Shown here: positions 1 to 12,063 of the stretch, piece after piece
Position numbering within the stretch: position 1 is the first letter of the stretch
Layout: each line of letters starts with the position of its first letter
Origin: Physcomitrium patens
Lineage: Eukaryota; Streptophyta; Bryopsida; Funariales; Funariaceae
Length of the DNA: 64,000 bases
Reading direction: 5' to 3'
NCBI RefSeq assembly: GCF_000002425.4
Contig: NC_037260.1
Coordinates: 12,150,760-12,214,759 of the forward strand
The notes under the pieces: generated by a model
Told to the model about the DNA's origin: nothing
What the model saw: only the letters and a program-made list of their open reading frames with translations
Database searches by the model: none
Made by a program: the position numbers and the translations under genes

Positions 1-584
1 CAAAACTCAATAAATTCCATCCAACACCAGGAATAACTGACTTTACTTCAACCAATCTTAATTCAAAGAATTCCTGTAATCACAGACTTCCTCTATCGAA
101 ACACACACACAACTCTCAATAAACAATAATCATAATCTTCCATCCATAATCAATCTTTTAATAACTTCTCATATAATTAAATCACTCAGTACTCCAATTA
201 CAGAATTAATAACTCATAAATCAATCTTTGATTTATTCCACCAACTCACTTCTCAATATTCAAAAACTATCCATTACTCTTCAACAACAACAAAAAAACA
301 AAAACAAAAACAAAAAACAAAAAAAAAACACCAAGCTTAACCCCGGCTCATGACTATTATAGTCTAGCCCTCCAACAAACTTCTACAACTCCTATATAAT
401 TGCTATTGATTTCCAAATTCTAATCGTAATCCTATAATAATAGCTTTTAATAACTAAATCAATCATCTGTCCTCCTAAATTGACTATTCTATGGACTATT
501 AATCTATTTTATCAATATCTTACAAAAACAAAGTAATATCTATTCTACAAGAGTATACAAATTGGACCCTAAAAAATATGCTAC
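1..584. other. AT-rich intergenic DNA, no gene seen
   Basis: Low-complexity AT-rich sequence with many CA and AAC-type words and an A-rich stretch near 290-330. No open frame or RNA gene was recognised. It directly precedes a decayed retroelement integrase segment, so it may be part of the same element worn beyond recognition. Confidence 0.4.
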
Positions 585-1080
585 AAGAATTTGTGGCAGT
601 TTATCATAATAATTAAAATGAATATTTGACACTTTTGGAATTTACCTAAAATGATAATATTCAAGAAAGTACCAATCATTCACCATTCTTCTTGAACATT
701 GGTCAACATCCGATTATACTAATAACTCTCTATTATTCCATTAACACCAACAATCCAACAACAAAAGAGTTTATACAACAACTTATAATAGCCTTGCAAG
801 AGGCACAACATTGTCTCTTTACTGCACAAAATCTACAAAAGTAATATACAGATAACCATTAGTAATATAAGACCTTTTGGATGGATGACCAAGTATTACT
901 ATCTTACGGAAACCTTTCACTTTCTACATCTGTCCAAGTTTGTAAGGTAGCACCTTGATAACTTAGACTTTTCTATATTTCTACAGTAATTTTTAATATT
1001 ATATATTGCCTCAAGCTTTTGTCACAAATTTGGGTCCATCCGATCTTCCATATTTTATAGCTTAAGAAAATTTACATTGA
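585..1080 (+). mobile_element. Decayed Ty3/gypsy-type integrase C-terminal segment
   Basis: Conceptual translation of the plus strand, crossing frames and stops, gives the usual order of the end of a Ty3/gypsy pol polyprotein. A stretch resembling FFLNIGQHP lies at about 680-710. An acidic, glutamine-rich helix with ALQEAQHCL follows at about 790-820. A block resembling DDQVLLS lies at about 885-905, and a VHPIFH-like block at about 1,035-1,055. In intact elements these mark the integrase C-terminal domain and the region before the chromodomain or 3' end. Several in-frame stops and frame changes show that it is dead. The substitutions look biased to C-to-T and G-to-A, as expected of old methylated DNA. 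No LTR was identified. Confidence 0.65.
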
Positions 1081-4000
1081 ATCAAAGCGCTTTTTGGATT
1101 GACACCAATGACCACCACCACCACTAGTTGTAATTGATGACCAATAGGAGTATGGAGTGAATAGTATTTTGGAGCATTGCTATCTTTATTGTGGCAATAG
1201 ATGTCCATAATTTCAAAACAAAGTTTTCTAGAAAGATTATCCCTTCCATGATGCAATGTGGAAACTTAAACAAAACCTCACTCATTATCAAAAAACCATT
1301 TAGAAATACCATTGAAAGCAAAAAGAGGACATTTTGCATTAGTAGAACAGGATTAGTTGTAACAAGGCATAGATAGGATATTTGTATTATTTACACATAG
1401 AAATATATAAGTGGAGTTGTTTTTAGGAAATTTTTAGAATTTAGGTTAGAGTGGTAGTTTATGTGAGACCTATTATGAAACCTTTTAGAAAGACTTAGGA
1501 CAATTATCATAGTTGAGATCATTTCTAAAATCTTTGAAAAAGATGGTTATCTTAGTAGGGCCTATAATTAAAGATATTCTAAAAAGTTCTAAGATAATTG
1601 AACAAAATATAAATAAGACTACTTGAGGCCATTTGGACATTTGGCCAAGTCTAGCTTTAGATTTTTTTTTCTTGGTAAAGTTTGGTTTTTTTTTTCTATT
1701 CTATTTGATTCTGTTTGATTTTGTTTGAATCTATTTTCTTCTACTTAATCTTATCTTTCAAATTCTATTCTATTTAGTTATTTTCAGTTTTATTCTAGTA
1801 TATTTGATCTTATATTGTATCAAGAACTCTGTTATTATAGATTTTATAAGATTTTAGACCTTAAAAAATCCATTCTTATTTCATTCATTTTAGATTTCTA
1901 TTTAATTTCCTAAAATTATCTTATGAAATAAAATTTCTTAAAAAATTGTAAAAAAAATCCAAAGTAGCTCTAAAAAGCTCATACTTAGTGTTGATCTTTT
2001 AACAAAAATAACACCTAGACTCGACTTTGGAGACAATAGAGACTTAATCCAAAATCACACTGTAGTATAGTATAATTCATCTCAATTTTATGCTGGGATG
2101 CAATACAATTTATAATGTGTTACATTATGACTTCAATCTTGATTGTATACACCTTAAGAGTTTGGCTATGGTTTTTCTTACAATGTCTCCTTTAGACACC
2201 ATTATTGGAGGTCACTTCGAAAATCACTTTCACTCTTAAACTAACTCGTGCCTTGTAAACAATCTTAAATCATAGTTTAGATTTTTTTAAGGCAAGTTAG
2301 ATCTTAGGCCCTTCTTCTAAGATATCCAAGACTTAACTCTTTGTTACTAACAAATCCACATCCCACCTTCTGCCTTCACTGTCATGTTATAATACAACCT
2401 TTTAGTAAAAATATAATCAAAAATAAAATTTTGATTAATATCTAATTATCTTAGTTTAATAATAATTTAAGATATTTAAAAATAGCTTTATAAAAGCTTT
2501 TTATCTTACTTTCAAATATTTATGACTTTGGATTTATGTAGAATAATTAGGGTTAGCACTCTCAGCTAAATTATGTAATTGATATTACATCTATGGTTTA
2601 AAATTTGATAGTACTTGATTGATTAGATGTGCTAAGTGTGCATAAAATTTTGTATTAATGTAACACTGCAATTGAGAGATATTAAGATTTTGATATAAGA
2701 GAATATTAGAAGTTGATAATTTGAAGTCAATATAATTTCTATCATATCTAAAAACCTACTAGTTGAAATAAGGTGAAATTTGGTATGGTGTTGGGGTAGA
2801 GAGAGTTTGCCTCAAGAAAATGCTCGACTTTTGGCTGTCAGTAATTATTCAATCAAGCTTGAAAATAAGGGAAGCCCTAAGTTTATATATATTTTTTTCT
2901 TTTTTGAGTAATTACACCAAATACACAATCCTCAAATAACCCACAACTTCCAAAATATGATAAAATCTTCTAAAACTTTGTTTATTCTTATGTGGAGATT
3001 TTTCCGAACTTCAACACCTCATATCTTCTAATCCGACTGTCCAAACAAACTCAAATTTTACATGAGATACTGATGTATTCTTATTAACTTCTACAACAAT
3101 TTTCAACTGCAAATTCATTGCAGATCTTGAGATATCTTGAAAACCCTAACAATCGCTTCAAACCCTTGTCTTTATACATCCGTGTGCAATTTTCTTCATA
3201 CCTCACAAAATATAAGCTCAAATGCCACGAAATTTGTATGTATAGCTTTTTAATACAAAATTTTACATTATCCAAAAAAATTGAACCAAAAATTCATCCG
3301 AAAACTCAAGTTATGGCTCCAACCATTACTACAAACAAACCCGCTTACTTATTGCTTTTGATTTGGAAGTGCCGCCTTCAACTCCTTACAACTCCTTCAT
3401 ATAAACTCCAAAAGCAATAATTCTTTCATGAAAAATGTAGGCCTTCAAATCGCCGTTCAAGTCGCACCTTCCGATCTTCAAAAGCTGCTGTAAAACTCCT
3501 CGTATCCTCAAAAGAGTAACAGTATGTCTTAAATAAACACCTTAACTTCAAATGGCTATAACTTTTTCACCCTAACTCCAAATCCTTTAATTTTTGCACA
3601 CAAATTGTATCCCAAACCCTAAAATTTACAACACTAGCTTGTAATTTCCAAATGCCCTCGAAGAAAGAACCCTAATCCCTAATAAGGCCTCGGGCAGCCT
3701 CCTTGAAGCCCATTGGGCATGGCCTTCGACCAATATGAATGAAGTTTTCCATTCCTTACCTTCATCCAAGCATATCTTGCTTTCATTCCTTCCATTAAGC
3801 TTCCTATTAGTTAAGATTTTTTCTTTAGGCCCCAACCTTCTCTTAAGCTTTACACTAAATATTTAGGTCCTATATATATATATATATATATATTTAATGT
3901 CAAAATCAAAACAAGTAATGAAATAAAGTAAAATTTCTTATACCAACTCTTTTTAATTTAATCTACTAGCCACTCTAATACACATCTAGATTTATTAACA

Positions 4001-4859
4001 TATAATATGTTCTAACTAATTTTTACATGCTGTAAGCATTTACACTACGACAATGGTATTAGAAGATTTAAAGATTAATCTATATAACAATTTTGAACTA
4101 AAGTTTGTAGTCAAAGAAAGAGAAATTATTACTAAAATATTTACATCAACTTTTAAATTACTAGCCAAGAGACATCAATGCATTTTTTTGGATGTTTTTT
4201 CACAATTTGTAAGTTAGATTGGATTGATTTTTTAAAACATATAGAAGATTTATATTGGTATTTGTAAGCAAAATTTTTCATTCAGTAGATAATCAAATTA
4301 GAAATTACACCTTACTAAAGCTCACTAATTAAGATTAAGGCTTGCAAAGAAAAATCAAAATTACATGATTATGAAAGTAATAAGATAATTGGAGTTTGTA
4401 TATGGTTAAGGTTACTAAAAAGAGTATTTTTAAATAATTTCTATTAGCTTTAAATATTTTTTAATTAAAAATCGAATTGCATTCTTTTTATATGGATGAA
4501 ACCTATTAAAGTTTCTTGGATACTTGTAAAACACAACTTCACCTTTCACAGTTAGGTATCCAATGCATTTTCAAACAAGACAATATGTAATATGACATGA
4601 GTGGTGAATCCAATGTGAAAGTTTGGAGTGAAAGGTACTGGATTGTATTTGTGATTATTTAGAATTGGTGGTACAAAAAGGCAAGAAGATTGAATTTAGA
4701 GTTTTTGATGGAGTTTTGGATGGAGTTTCAAGTTAATCTTAAGTAGAGCTTCAATTGGATTTTTTATTGGTAGACAAGGTATGTACTTTCATCAAAATAT
4801 TGCAAATATATTTCAAGCATTTATATTATTTAGACAATATTAATAAGATAATGATTATA
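1081..4859. other. Repeat-derived intergenic DNA, mostly unassigned
   Basis: No gene is supported. From about 2,760 to 3,840 base composition is more balanced than on either side and contains short runs resembling an old LTR or leader, but no terminal repeats were matched. A (TA)n array sits at 3,871-3,893. Short open frames here (for example 3,118-3,420) have no recognisable domain and are best treated as chance. Confidence 0.4.
3871..3893. repeat. (TA)n microsatellite
   Basis: An uninterrupted TA dinucleotide run of about 23 bases, the first of many such arrays in the AT-rich parts of the window. Confidence 0.95.
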
Positions 4860-7800
4860 AAGAAATTTTGGCAACAAAATTATTGCAAGCAATAGTTAAC
4901 AAAATTGACCAATTTGATAGAAGAAATATTTTAAGGTATTTAAGATATTATGTATGAAAAATGTAATTGAATCAGATTTCCAAAAAGAAGATCATTGAGC
5001 TATTTGGACTTGCTACAATACTAGAAATAAAAAAATATATTAAATCAATCATAGAATATTTTAGATATTCATAGAAGATATTTTTACATACATTAAAAGA
5101 TAAATATTTTTTGGAAGATACTAATTGGATTATTAAAAAAAAAAAATTGAAATGAATTCAAAGGTCTAATAAGAATTTACAAGCTACAAAGCTTTTGAAG
5201 AAATTTGAAAGGCAATATTCTTAATTATTAAAGATGGAAAAATTAGTTATGGAGCCAAACAAGGTTGAATTTTTTTTTTGAATAGCTCATTGAAAATTAC
5301 ACAAAAAATTGAAAATTTTTCTTGAGCATAAGAAAGAACATGAAAGATTGACAATAAAATAGAAAGAAGTTAAAGATGCTACAGAATTACTTGCAAAGAA
5401 GGAAAAAAAAAAATGGTTGAAATTCAAAGAATTGAATAAGTATCTAAAACTTAAGTATCTACTTCACAATTAATAGTACCTATTGTCCAACTTCAAATGA
5501 CTACATCAAAAAAAAAAAAAAAAAAAAAGACATAAGACTTAAGGAGATTATACATGGAATTCAAGATCTTTAAATCATACTTACAAAGCTTGAAGAGAAG
5601 ACTTCTATAAGAAGTTCATAGGCTACTTCTAAGGAAAGATATATACAAAGATGTATATGGTGTAATGATGATTCTCATTTTTTTAAAAGATTATAGTAAA
5701 TTCAATGAAATAGTTCAGCAAGGTATTATTTTTTGAAAAGATGGAAAGATGGTGTCGAAAGATATTGATAATCTTTTATAAATCAACTTTAATAAGGGAG
5801 GTATGAAAGTATTGGTTAAAGTTTATTTGGTTTTACATAGAATTGCAGCAATTGAAGCTATAAGTTATAGTATTAAAATAGGTGATGATGGAAAATAAGA
5901 TTTTTTTTGGAAATATTGAATCAAATAGACTTAAGTCTTCTACTATTTCTAATAGAAGTTTTGTTAATGCATGCCTATATTGCTAAAAGTAAACATGAAG
6001 CTTTAATAGAAGAAAAGAAGAGGCAAGATTTTGGAGATACAAGAAAAAGAAGTACTTCCAAGAAATAAACTTGATGAGATAAGACTTGTAAGATGGCTTC
6101 ACAAGAATTACCAATGGAGGATGTTTTAGCAACATTAAAAAAAATAAAAAGACTTAGGAAATAAAGATAAGTCATCAATATATAAACTACTTTATGATAT
6201 TGAGGTAGCAACAAATTTAAAAGAAGTGGTCAAGTTGAGTTCACATTAAAAGATATTTTTAAAAATTATAAAGAAAGAATTCTATGATATCATTATTAAT
6301 AATATTAAATAGAAGAGGAAATTAAAAGGTGATGCTAGATTAAATCATATTATTGATGTATGTATATGTGAAGATGAAGAAGATGAATTTAATAATTGTT
6401 GTAAATAATCAATAATTAAAGAAAATAATTAAAGAATCATAATCAAAGAATATATTTTGATGATCAAAGTAATAAGAATAAAGAGGTTTTAAGTCATTAT
6501 ATTCTACAATATTAGATTAGAATAACTACACAAGTATTAATGAAGATTAGAGATATAAATGAGCCAATTGTTGCTTTGATTAACTACAATTTAGAGATAA
6601 ATCTTATGTCTAAGAATCTTTACATGAAGCAAAGGTGGCTAATTGATATAGAACATGGATGGACAATACAAGTAGCTAATAATACATGAAGTGAGTTATA
6701 TGGTACTTGCCCAAATGTGAAAATTTGAATTGATGATGTTGCAATAGAGCAAAATTTCTTTATTCAAGATACAACATCTTATTGTCTTATTTTGAGGCAA
6801 CCATATATTATTGCAACTCAAATCGAAATAAAAGTATTTGATGATGGTTTAGCTTATGCACAAATTTGTAATAACAATAGAGAAGGATAGTACAATTTTT
6901 GCTTGTGCCTCCAAATCATAAGGTGAATTGAATCAAATTGACAGAAAATCCATTGCTAAGGGTTATTCAAGAATTTAAGGATTTTTGGAAAATACTATTA
7001 TAAAATAAGATTTCAGGAGTATATAAAAGGAGATGCTCTTATAAGATGTTTGTACATTTTATGCAAGATTTATTAGTATTTTTAAAAATGAAAGTAATAT
7101 ATATATATAGAAAGAATTAAAAAAATATATACTACTGAAAAAGAATTGTGTAAATTAGAAATATTAGAAAATAATGAAAAATTTACTAGTATTTATGAAG
7201 AAATAGATTAGAAGATCCTTTGAAATTAATTACATCTATTAGATTAAGTGGCAATGATAAAGTTATACAAATTCATTTAAGAGAAGTTTATGATATGATT
7301 AAATCATTTCAAGCACCAGAGGTTATGCTTGAAATAAAATATAAGATAGTAGGTAAGAAAGTAAAATCCATTATTAAATCTTTGCTAGAAGATTCTAAAA
7401 AATAAAAAAAAATAAAAAATATCAAAGAAAAAGAGCTTAATGAATCTAAAGAATATTAAACACAAGTTCATTAAAGAGACTTTTGAAGAATTGAAGATTG
7501 ATTTTGATGGTTCTTTATTGCCAAAGAAAATTGTGTACTTCAAAGAAATCTTGGCAAATCAAGGTAAATCAAGGTAAATCATTTGCCTTTGAATCTCATA
7601 AAATTGGGTGTATAGATCAAAATAATATAATGCCTATAATTATTTTCACTATACCACATATACTTTAGAATTTGATGCCAATTCTAGTACTAAGGGCATA
7701 TTTACCAAGCTTGGTAGAATTATTGAAAGAAAAGATAAAGATAATATTTTTGAAACTCTTTTTTGTACTATATTTTATTTGATGGTTTACAAAGTCTTAG

Positions 7801-8270
7801 AAAAATGGATCATTACAATTTATTCAAGATATACAACAAGTAAATGAAGTGACTATTAAAAATGTAAGAATTTGATCAATAGTGGATGAATTTGCTAAAG
7901 CATTTGTAGGAAGGATAATTTATTCAATGAGTGATTTATATTCAAGCTATAGCCAATTTCAACTTGCACAAGGGAGTAGAGATATGACAACAATAAGAAT
8001 ACTATTTAGGCTAGTTAAAATGTATACTCTTCCTCAAGGTGCTACTAACTCAATTGCACATATGATGAACAAGATGAACAAGATATTTGGAGATTTTATT
8101 CTTGAAAAGTCTTTGTCTTTTTTAGATGATGTCCCTACTAAGAGATGTAAAAAAGAAGACAAGGATGAAACTTTAGATAAGATGAGGTGTCGCAAGTATG
8201 TTGTTGATCATATATAAGATTATAAAAAAAAATTGACTTTGCTTGAGGAAATTCAACTTGAAAGAATAAA
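4860..8270 (+). mobile_element. Decayed Ty3/gypsy-type retrotransposon (gag, protease, RT)
   Basis: A plus-strand gag-pol remnant is readable through many stops and frameshifts. A Gag-like helical domain spans about 4,860-5,400. A zinc-knuckle remnant lies at about 5,650-5,695 and starts C-x2-C-x4-H, but the last Cys codon is not in register. Shortly after comes a block resembling NFNKGGMKVLV (about 5,790-5,820). A retropepsin-like domain at about 6,545-6,880 keeps an EINLMSKNLY-like block, but the position expected for the catalytic Asp is Asn. A reverse-transcriptase N-half at about 7,640-8,215 includes a 111-residue open stretch (7,882-8,217) with DLYSSYSQFQL, LPQGATNS and a degraded FLDDVP motif. 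RNase H and integrase are missing after about 8,270, so the element is truncated. Family placement is from motif order only. Confidence 0.75.
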
Positions 8271-8519
8271 AAAAGATTGCAATTCTTTAATAGAGATGTA
8301 TAGGCTTTTGGATGCATATGTATCCTATCATATTTGGATTCTTCACTATGCTCATATAGCAAATCTATTGTATGAATTGATTTCGTTTGGTTTAGATATC
8401 TAATCTTTCCTTGAAGGTGTGTTGGGTGCATTCTTATATTTGGTTTAGATTACATACTTTGTGACTAGTTTGTAATACTCGATGTTATTTATTGGAGATT
8501 TGTTGTGCTTTATTCAGAG
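8271..8519. other. AT-rich junction downstream of dead retroelement
   Basis: No coding signal. Composition shifts from AT-rich to balanced at about 8,520, which marks the edge of the GC-normal island holding the tRNA gene. Confidence 0.4.
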
Positions 8520-8700
8520 TTATGGATTCCATTCTATGAATGGAGCAATGGAGAGAGCCACAGTAAGATGACGTTGTGAAGGCACCCCTGGCTTCGGTTC
8601 TCGCCAGAGTACTGCGACGCGGAATGGGGCAGACATTCAAGACAATTAGTCAAACGATAAATCAAAAAGAGTATAGTCAGACAAGTAACACTCGGGAGCT

Positions 8701-8772
8701 TCCGTTGCCGGGACTCGAACCCGGGTCGCTCGGGCGAGAGCCGAGTATCCTGACCATATAGACTACAACGGA
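8701..8772 (-). tRNA. trnE-CUC: tRNA-Glu (anticodon CUC)
   Basis: The minus strand folds as a complete 72-nt tRNA without intron. The acceptor stem TCCGTTG/CAACGGA pairs at all 7 positions. The anticodon stem CTCGG/CCGAG encloses loop CTCTCGC, so the anticodon is CTC (reads GAG). The T-arm is CCGGG-TTCGAGT-CCCGG, which also supplies a consensus B box, and the D-arm region carries an A-box-like TAGTCTATATGG. A T5 run on the minus strand about 30 nt beyond the 3' end (plus-strand A run at about 8,665-8,669) could terminate Pol III. One oddity is G rather than A directly 3' of the anticodon (position 37). The CCA end is not encoded, as is normal for nuclear genes. Confidence 0.93.
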
Positions 8773-9802
8773 TGTGATGACAGAATAGTATGAGCAGGAT
8801 GTAAAACCGCTGATGCCACAGATGTCCAACTGCAGCGTGTCAAATCAATAGTAATTTTTAGCAAGAATACCCTCCCAAGAGAATCACATCTGCACGAGAC
8901 CACCTACCGAGGTACTAAAGCGCGCGATCTAATTTCATCGTGATGTCTGAACGCTGCTCGGCGGTTCCGCAGAACATCCTCTCCAATCTCTCCACACTCT
9001 TACTGCTCCCAGTGTGCATCTTTTTGGGACAAGTTTTGGCCCACTCACCTCGCTTAACGTGCGCGCTCCAACGCCTGCTTGATACTACCGTGGCGACACC
9101 ATGGCTGCTCAGCTTCCGCTCCCGCACACTTAAACTGCCAGGAAACTCCGGAACATTCCAAAATCTATACAACAGCACCACGACGAAGGTCTTCTCTACC
9201 AAAATGCCTTTAAAAGAACACACATACCGCATGAACCCTAATTCGGAAGATCGAGACAAAAAAAACCGACTCGCACTACCTCCTCTCATGAACTAATGGC
9301 GCAACGAAGAAAGACACAAAGTGAACAGAACTAATCCCCACACAGGTAAGTGACAGACTCGGGAGGCGGTGCGGGCATGCCCTGGTCCATCTCGGAAATC
9401 ACACTTGACTTCGCCACCAAATACAAACAATCGCAACACAAACCGCGATGCACAGTGAAGAAGAAGCAACAACGATGGGGGCGATGCAACTTAATCGAAC
9501 AATGAAGGCAAATGTGAATGAAGCTTGTCAGGCTTTGGGAACTAATTCGAGCATTCTGGAGGTTCTCGACATTCAGCGCGTTCACAGGAAATCACACATG
9601 CTTAGCAACAGGGAACACACTCGTTGTGAACCCTTTTGACACGGAGACAAATCACATGTACAACTCTATTGAGGTTTAAACCACCTTTGTCGGCAAGAGT
9701 TTCGCTTTATTAGGAACTTCGAATAAACTAGCTATGTCGGAACTTCTGTGACAAGAGTACGAATAGTTCTTTGAGCTTTAGGATTGAAGTTGATTCAAGG
9801 AA
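8773..9802. other. GC-balanced island, no recognised gene
   Basis: Base composition here is like that of the genes further on, yet no family could be recognised. Two long frames overlap head to head: 118 residues on plus (8,940-9,296) and 124 residues on minus (8,915-9,289). A strong-looking plus-strand splice donor (ACACAG|GTAAGT) lies at 9,347, so part of the island could be a first, perhaps non-coding, exon. No partner acceptor with a coding continuation was found. The island ends at a 24-base T run (9,803-9,826). Confidence 0.4.
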
Positions 9803-9826
9803 TTTTTTTTTTTTTTTTTTTTTTTT
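9803..9826. repeat. Poly(T) tract
   Basis: 24 consecutive T at the right border of the GC-balanced island. A minus-strand retrocopy would carry its tail at the opposite border, so this does not by itself show retroposition. Confidence 0.95.
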
Positions 9827-11829
9827 CAATAATCTAATGTAGTGAAGATTGTTTTGACAGCTTGTTACATGTCATAGGGGCAAAATTTGAGAGATATAAT
9901 GTAATTGAAGTATTTCCAAAGCATACAATCACTTCAAGCATTGAGGCAATTAGGTTTTTGAGAAGTTTTGTAAATGAATCAAATCAGTATAGACATGCTT
10001 TGTCATTCAGCTTTTAATAAACTTTTAGTTTAGAACACCACTTTTTATTTAACTCTTTTCATGGGTTTTAGTAAATATATGTATGTTTCTAGTAGGTATT
10101 TATTTACATCAATTATAGTTTAACTTAGTTGGCTAAAAGAATTAGATATTACATGCAGAAGAGAAAAACTTTTGATAGTTCATTTGTTGGTTTTATAATG
10201 TTTTGCACACATAATCAATTATTTACCAAAAAATATGATGCACTTAAAAAATAAAAATAAAATAAAACTATGGATATTGAATTTTAAAAAATTGTCTAGT
10301 ACATATTAAAGTATTTTTTTTAAAGAAATCTATTTACTTTTAAATAATTTTATATAGTGATCCAAATTGTAGTTTAGTTTTTCTTTTAAATCAATTACAT
10401 AATTATAAAGTCAATTTTAGAATATAAAGATTTATTGTGATATTCTTTTTAGATAAATGAAGAAAAAATCTAGTTGTAGAACACCAATTATATTTTTAAA
10501 TAAACTTTATTTATAAAAAATACAATAAAATATAAAAATTATAGGATTATTTAAAAATCTAATAAAATTAAATATGATTGATAAACAAGAATTAAATTGT
10601 ATTATTCTTACTGTATATATATATATATATATATATATATTAACAAATTGAACTTCAAAAAAAACCATGCAATATCTAGATTGTAGTTGCCCAAATATAT
10701 TTTTTACTTCACACATTGTAAATATAAAAAATATTTGCAAAAACTGCTTGATTTGTTTTTTTATTTAGATTCCATTTTTTGAAAAAATTAAATCTAAGAT
10801 AACAAAAAAATAGAAAATAATATTTTAATAATAGTTATATTTGATCAATTACATATTACTTATAAAGAAGTTCATTTATAAATTATACTTGGTTGATGAA
10901 TCTTTAAAATTTAGATCTAATTTCATCTAAAAATAAGTAAAATAAATGCAAAGTATTTAATAGATCTAACAAAATCATAAAAAAATATATAATAAAAGAA
11001 ATAATATAAGATAATATAGTTTTTAGAAGAAATCTTTTTATTTTTGTATCTTTTAAATTAATGAATCTTAATTTTATTTTTAGTAGTAATTTGTATTGAG
11101 GCTTTGCAAGCATCAATTTATTTCCTTGTTTGTATACTTGTACAACAAGTCACTATATTTATATTAATTTTTCTATAAGTATAAAATATTTTAATTGGTT
11201 AAAATATTCCATGCTAACAATAAAATTACATGTAATAATAATAATAATAACAATAAATAGTTTTTATTGTTATTACAAAAACTTTTATCATGTAGATAAT
11301 ACCATTTTAGAAGAGGTCAATCTACAAATTTTAAGTTTCTTTGATGATTTTAATATACAAAAAAAATAATCATTAATATAATTTTTAAAAACATATCAAG
11401 CTCTCACTGTTTTGTGTGGTAGTCTTGTAAACCAATTGAAAGTTCAAATTAAACTAAAATGAAAGAATCAGTAAATATTAGTAGGATAAAAAAAATAAAA
11501 AGTAGTTTAAAAACCAGAATTATATATCTAAGTACATGTAGATTAGAAAACCTCAAAAAAAAAAAAAAAAAAAAAAAGGGAGGTATAGAAAAGAATTGAG
11601 GATGATCTTTGTCTTGCTTCCATTAAAAAAAAAAAAGGTAAGTAGGAACTTAAGGATTAACAAACTAACAATAGATTTCTTAAAATTGTCTACTGTAACT
11701 TTGTAACAAGAAAGATATAATTGATTTAGCTTATTTCTAAACACTTATATTTAATTGAATAATATTAGTAGCTATGACAATTAGTGACCATGAGTGCTAT
11801 TATACGTGTGCTGATAAGATATTAAGTAC
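9827..11829. other. AT-rich intergenic DNA, no gene seen
   Basis: Strongly AT-rich with a (TA)n array at 10,614-10,641, an (AAT)-rich stretch near 11,238-11,260 and a 23-base poly(A) at 11,555-11,577. Open frames here are short and compositionally biased towards Ile, Phe, Lys and Tyr, as expected from AT-rich non-coding DNA. Confidence 0.6.
10614..10641. repeat. (TA)n microsatellite
   Basis: TA dinucleotide run of about 28 bases in AT-rich intergenic DNA. Confidence 0.95.
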
Positions 11830-12063
11830 ACAAATTGTAGTATATTTATATGCTGACACTCCCCTCCAAGGGACCCAAGGAACGCCTCCCAACCCTAGAG
11901 GCGAAGAAAGGGAGGACTGACGAACGAACGAATGATTGGATATACTCGTCCATGTTGGTGGGTTGAACGTGGATGAATGAGGATAGCATGGGTTGAGGCT
12001 GCTGCTTCTGCCAGGCCTCGAGAGTTCGTGACGAGCACACGAATTGCACGAGGAATCGCAGCT

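Noticed and set aside
9803-9826. Poly(T) as the tail of a processed retrocopy covering the 8.5-9.8 kb island
   Set aside because: For a minus-strand retrocopy the tail would lie at the left border, and no spliced parental gene was recognised.
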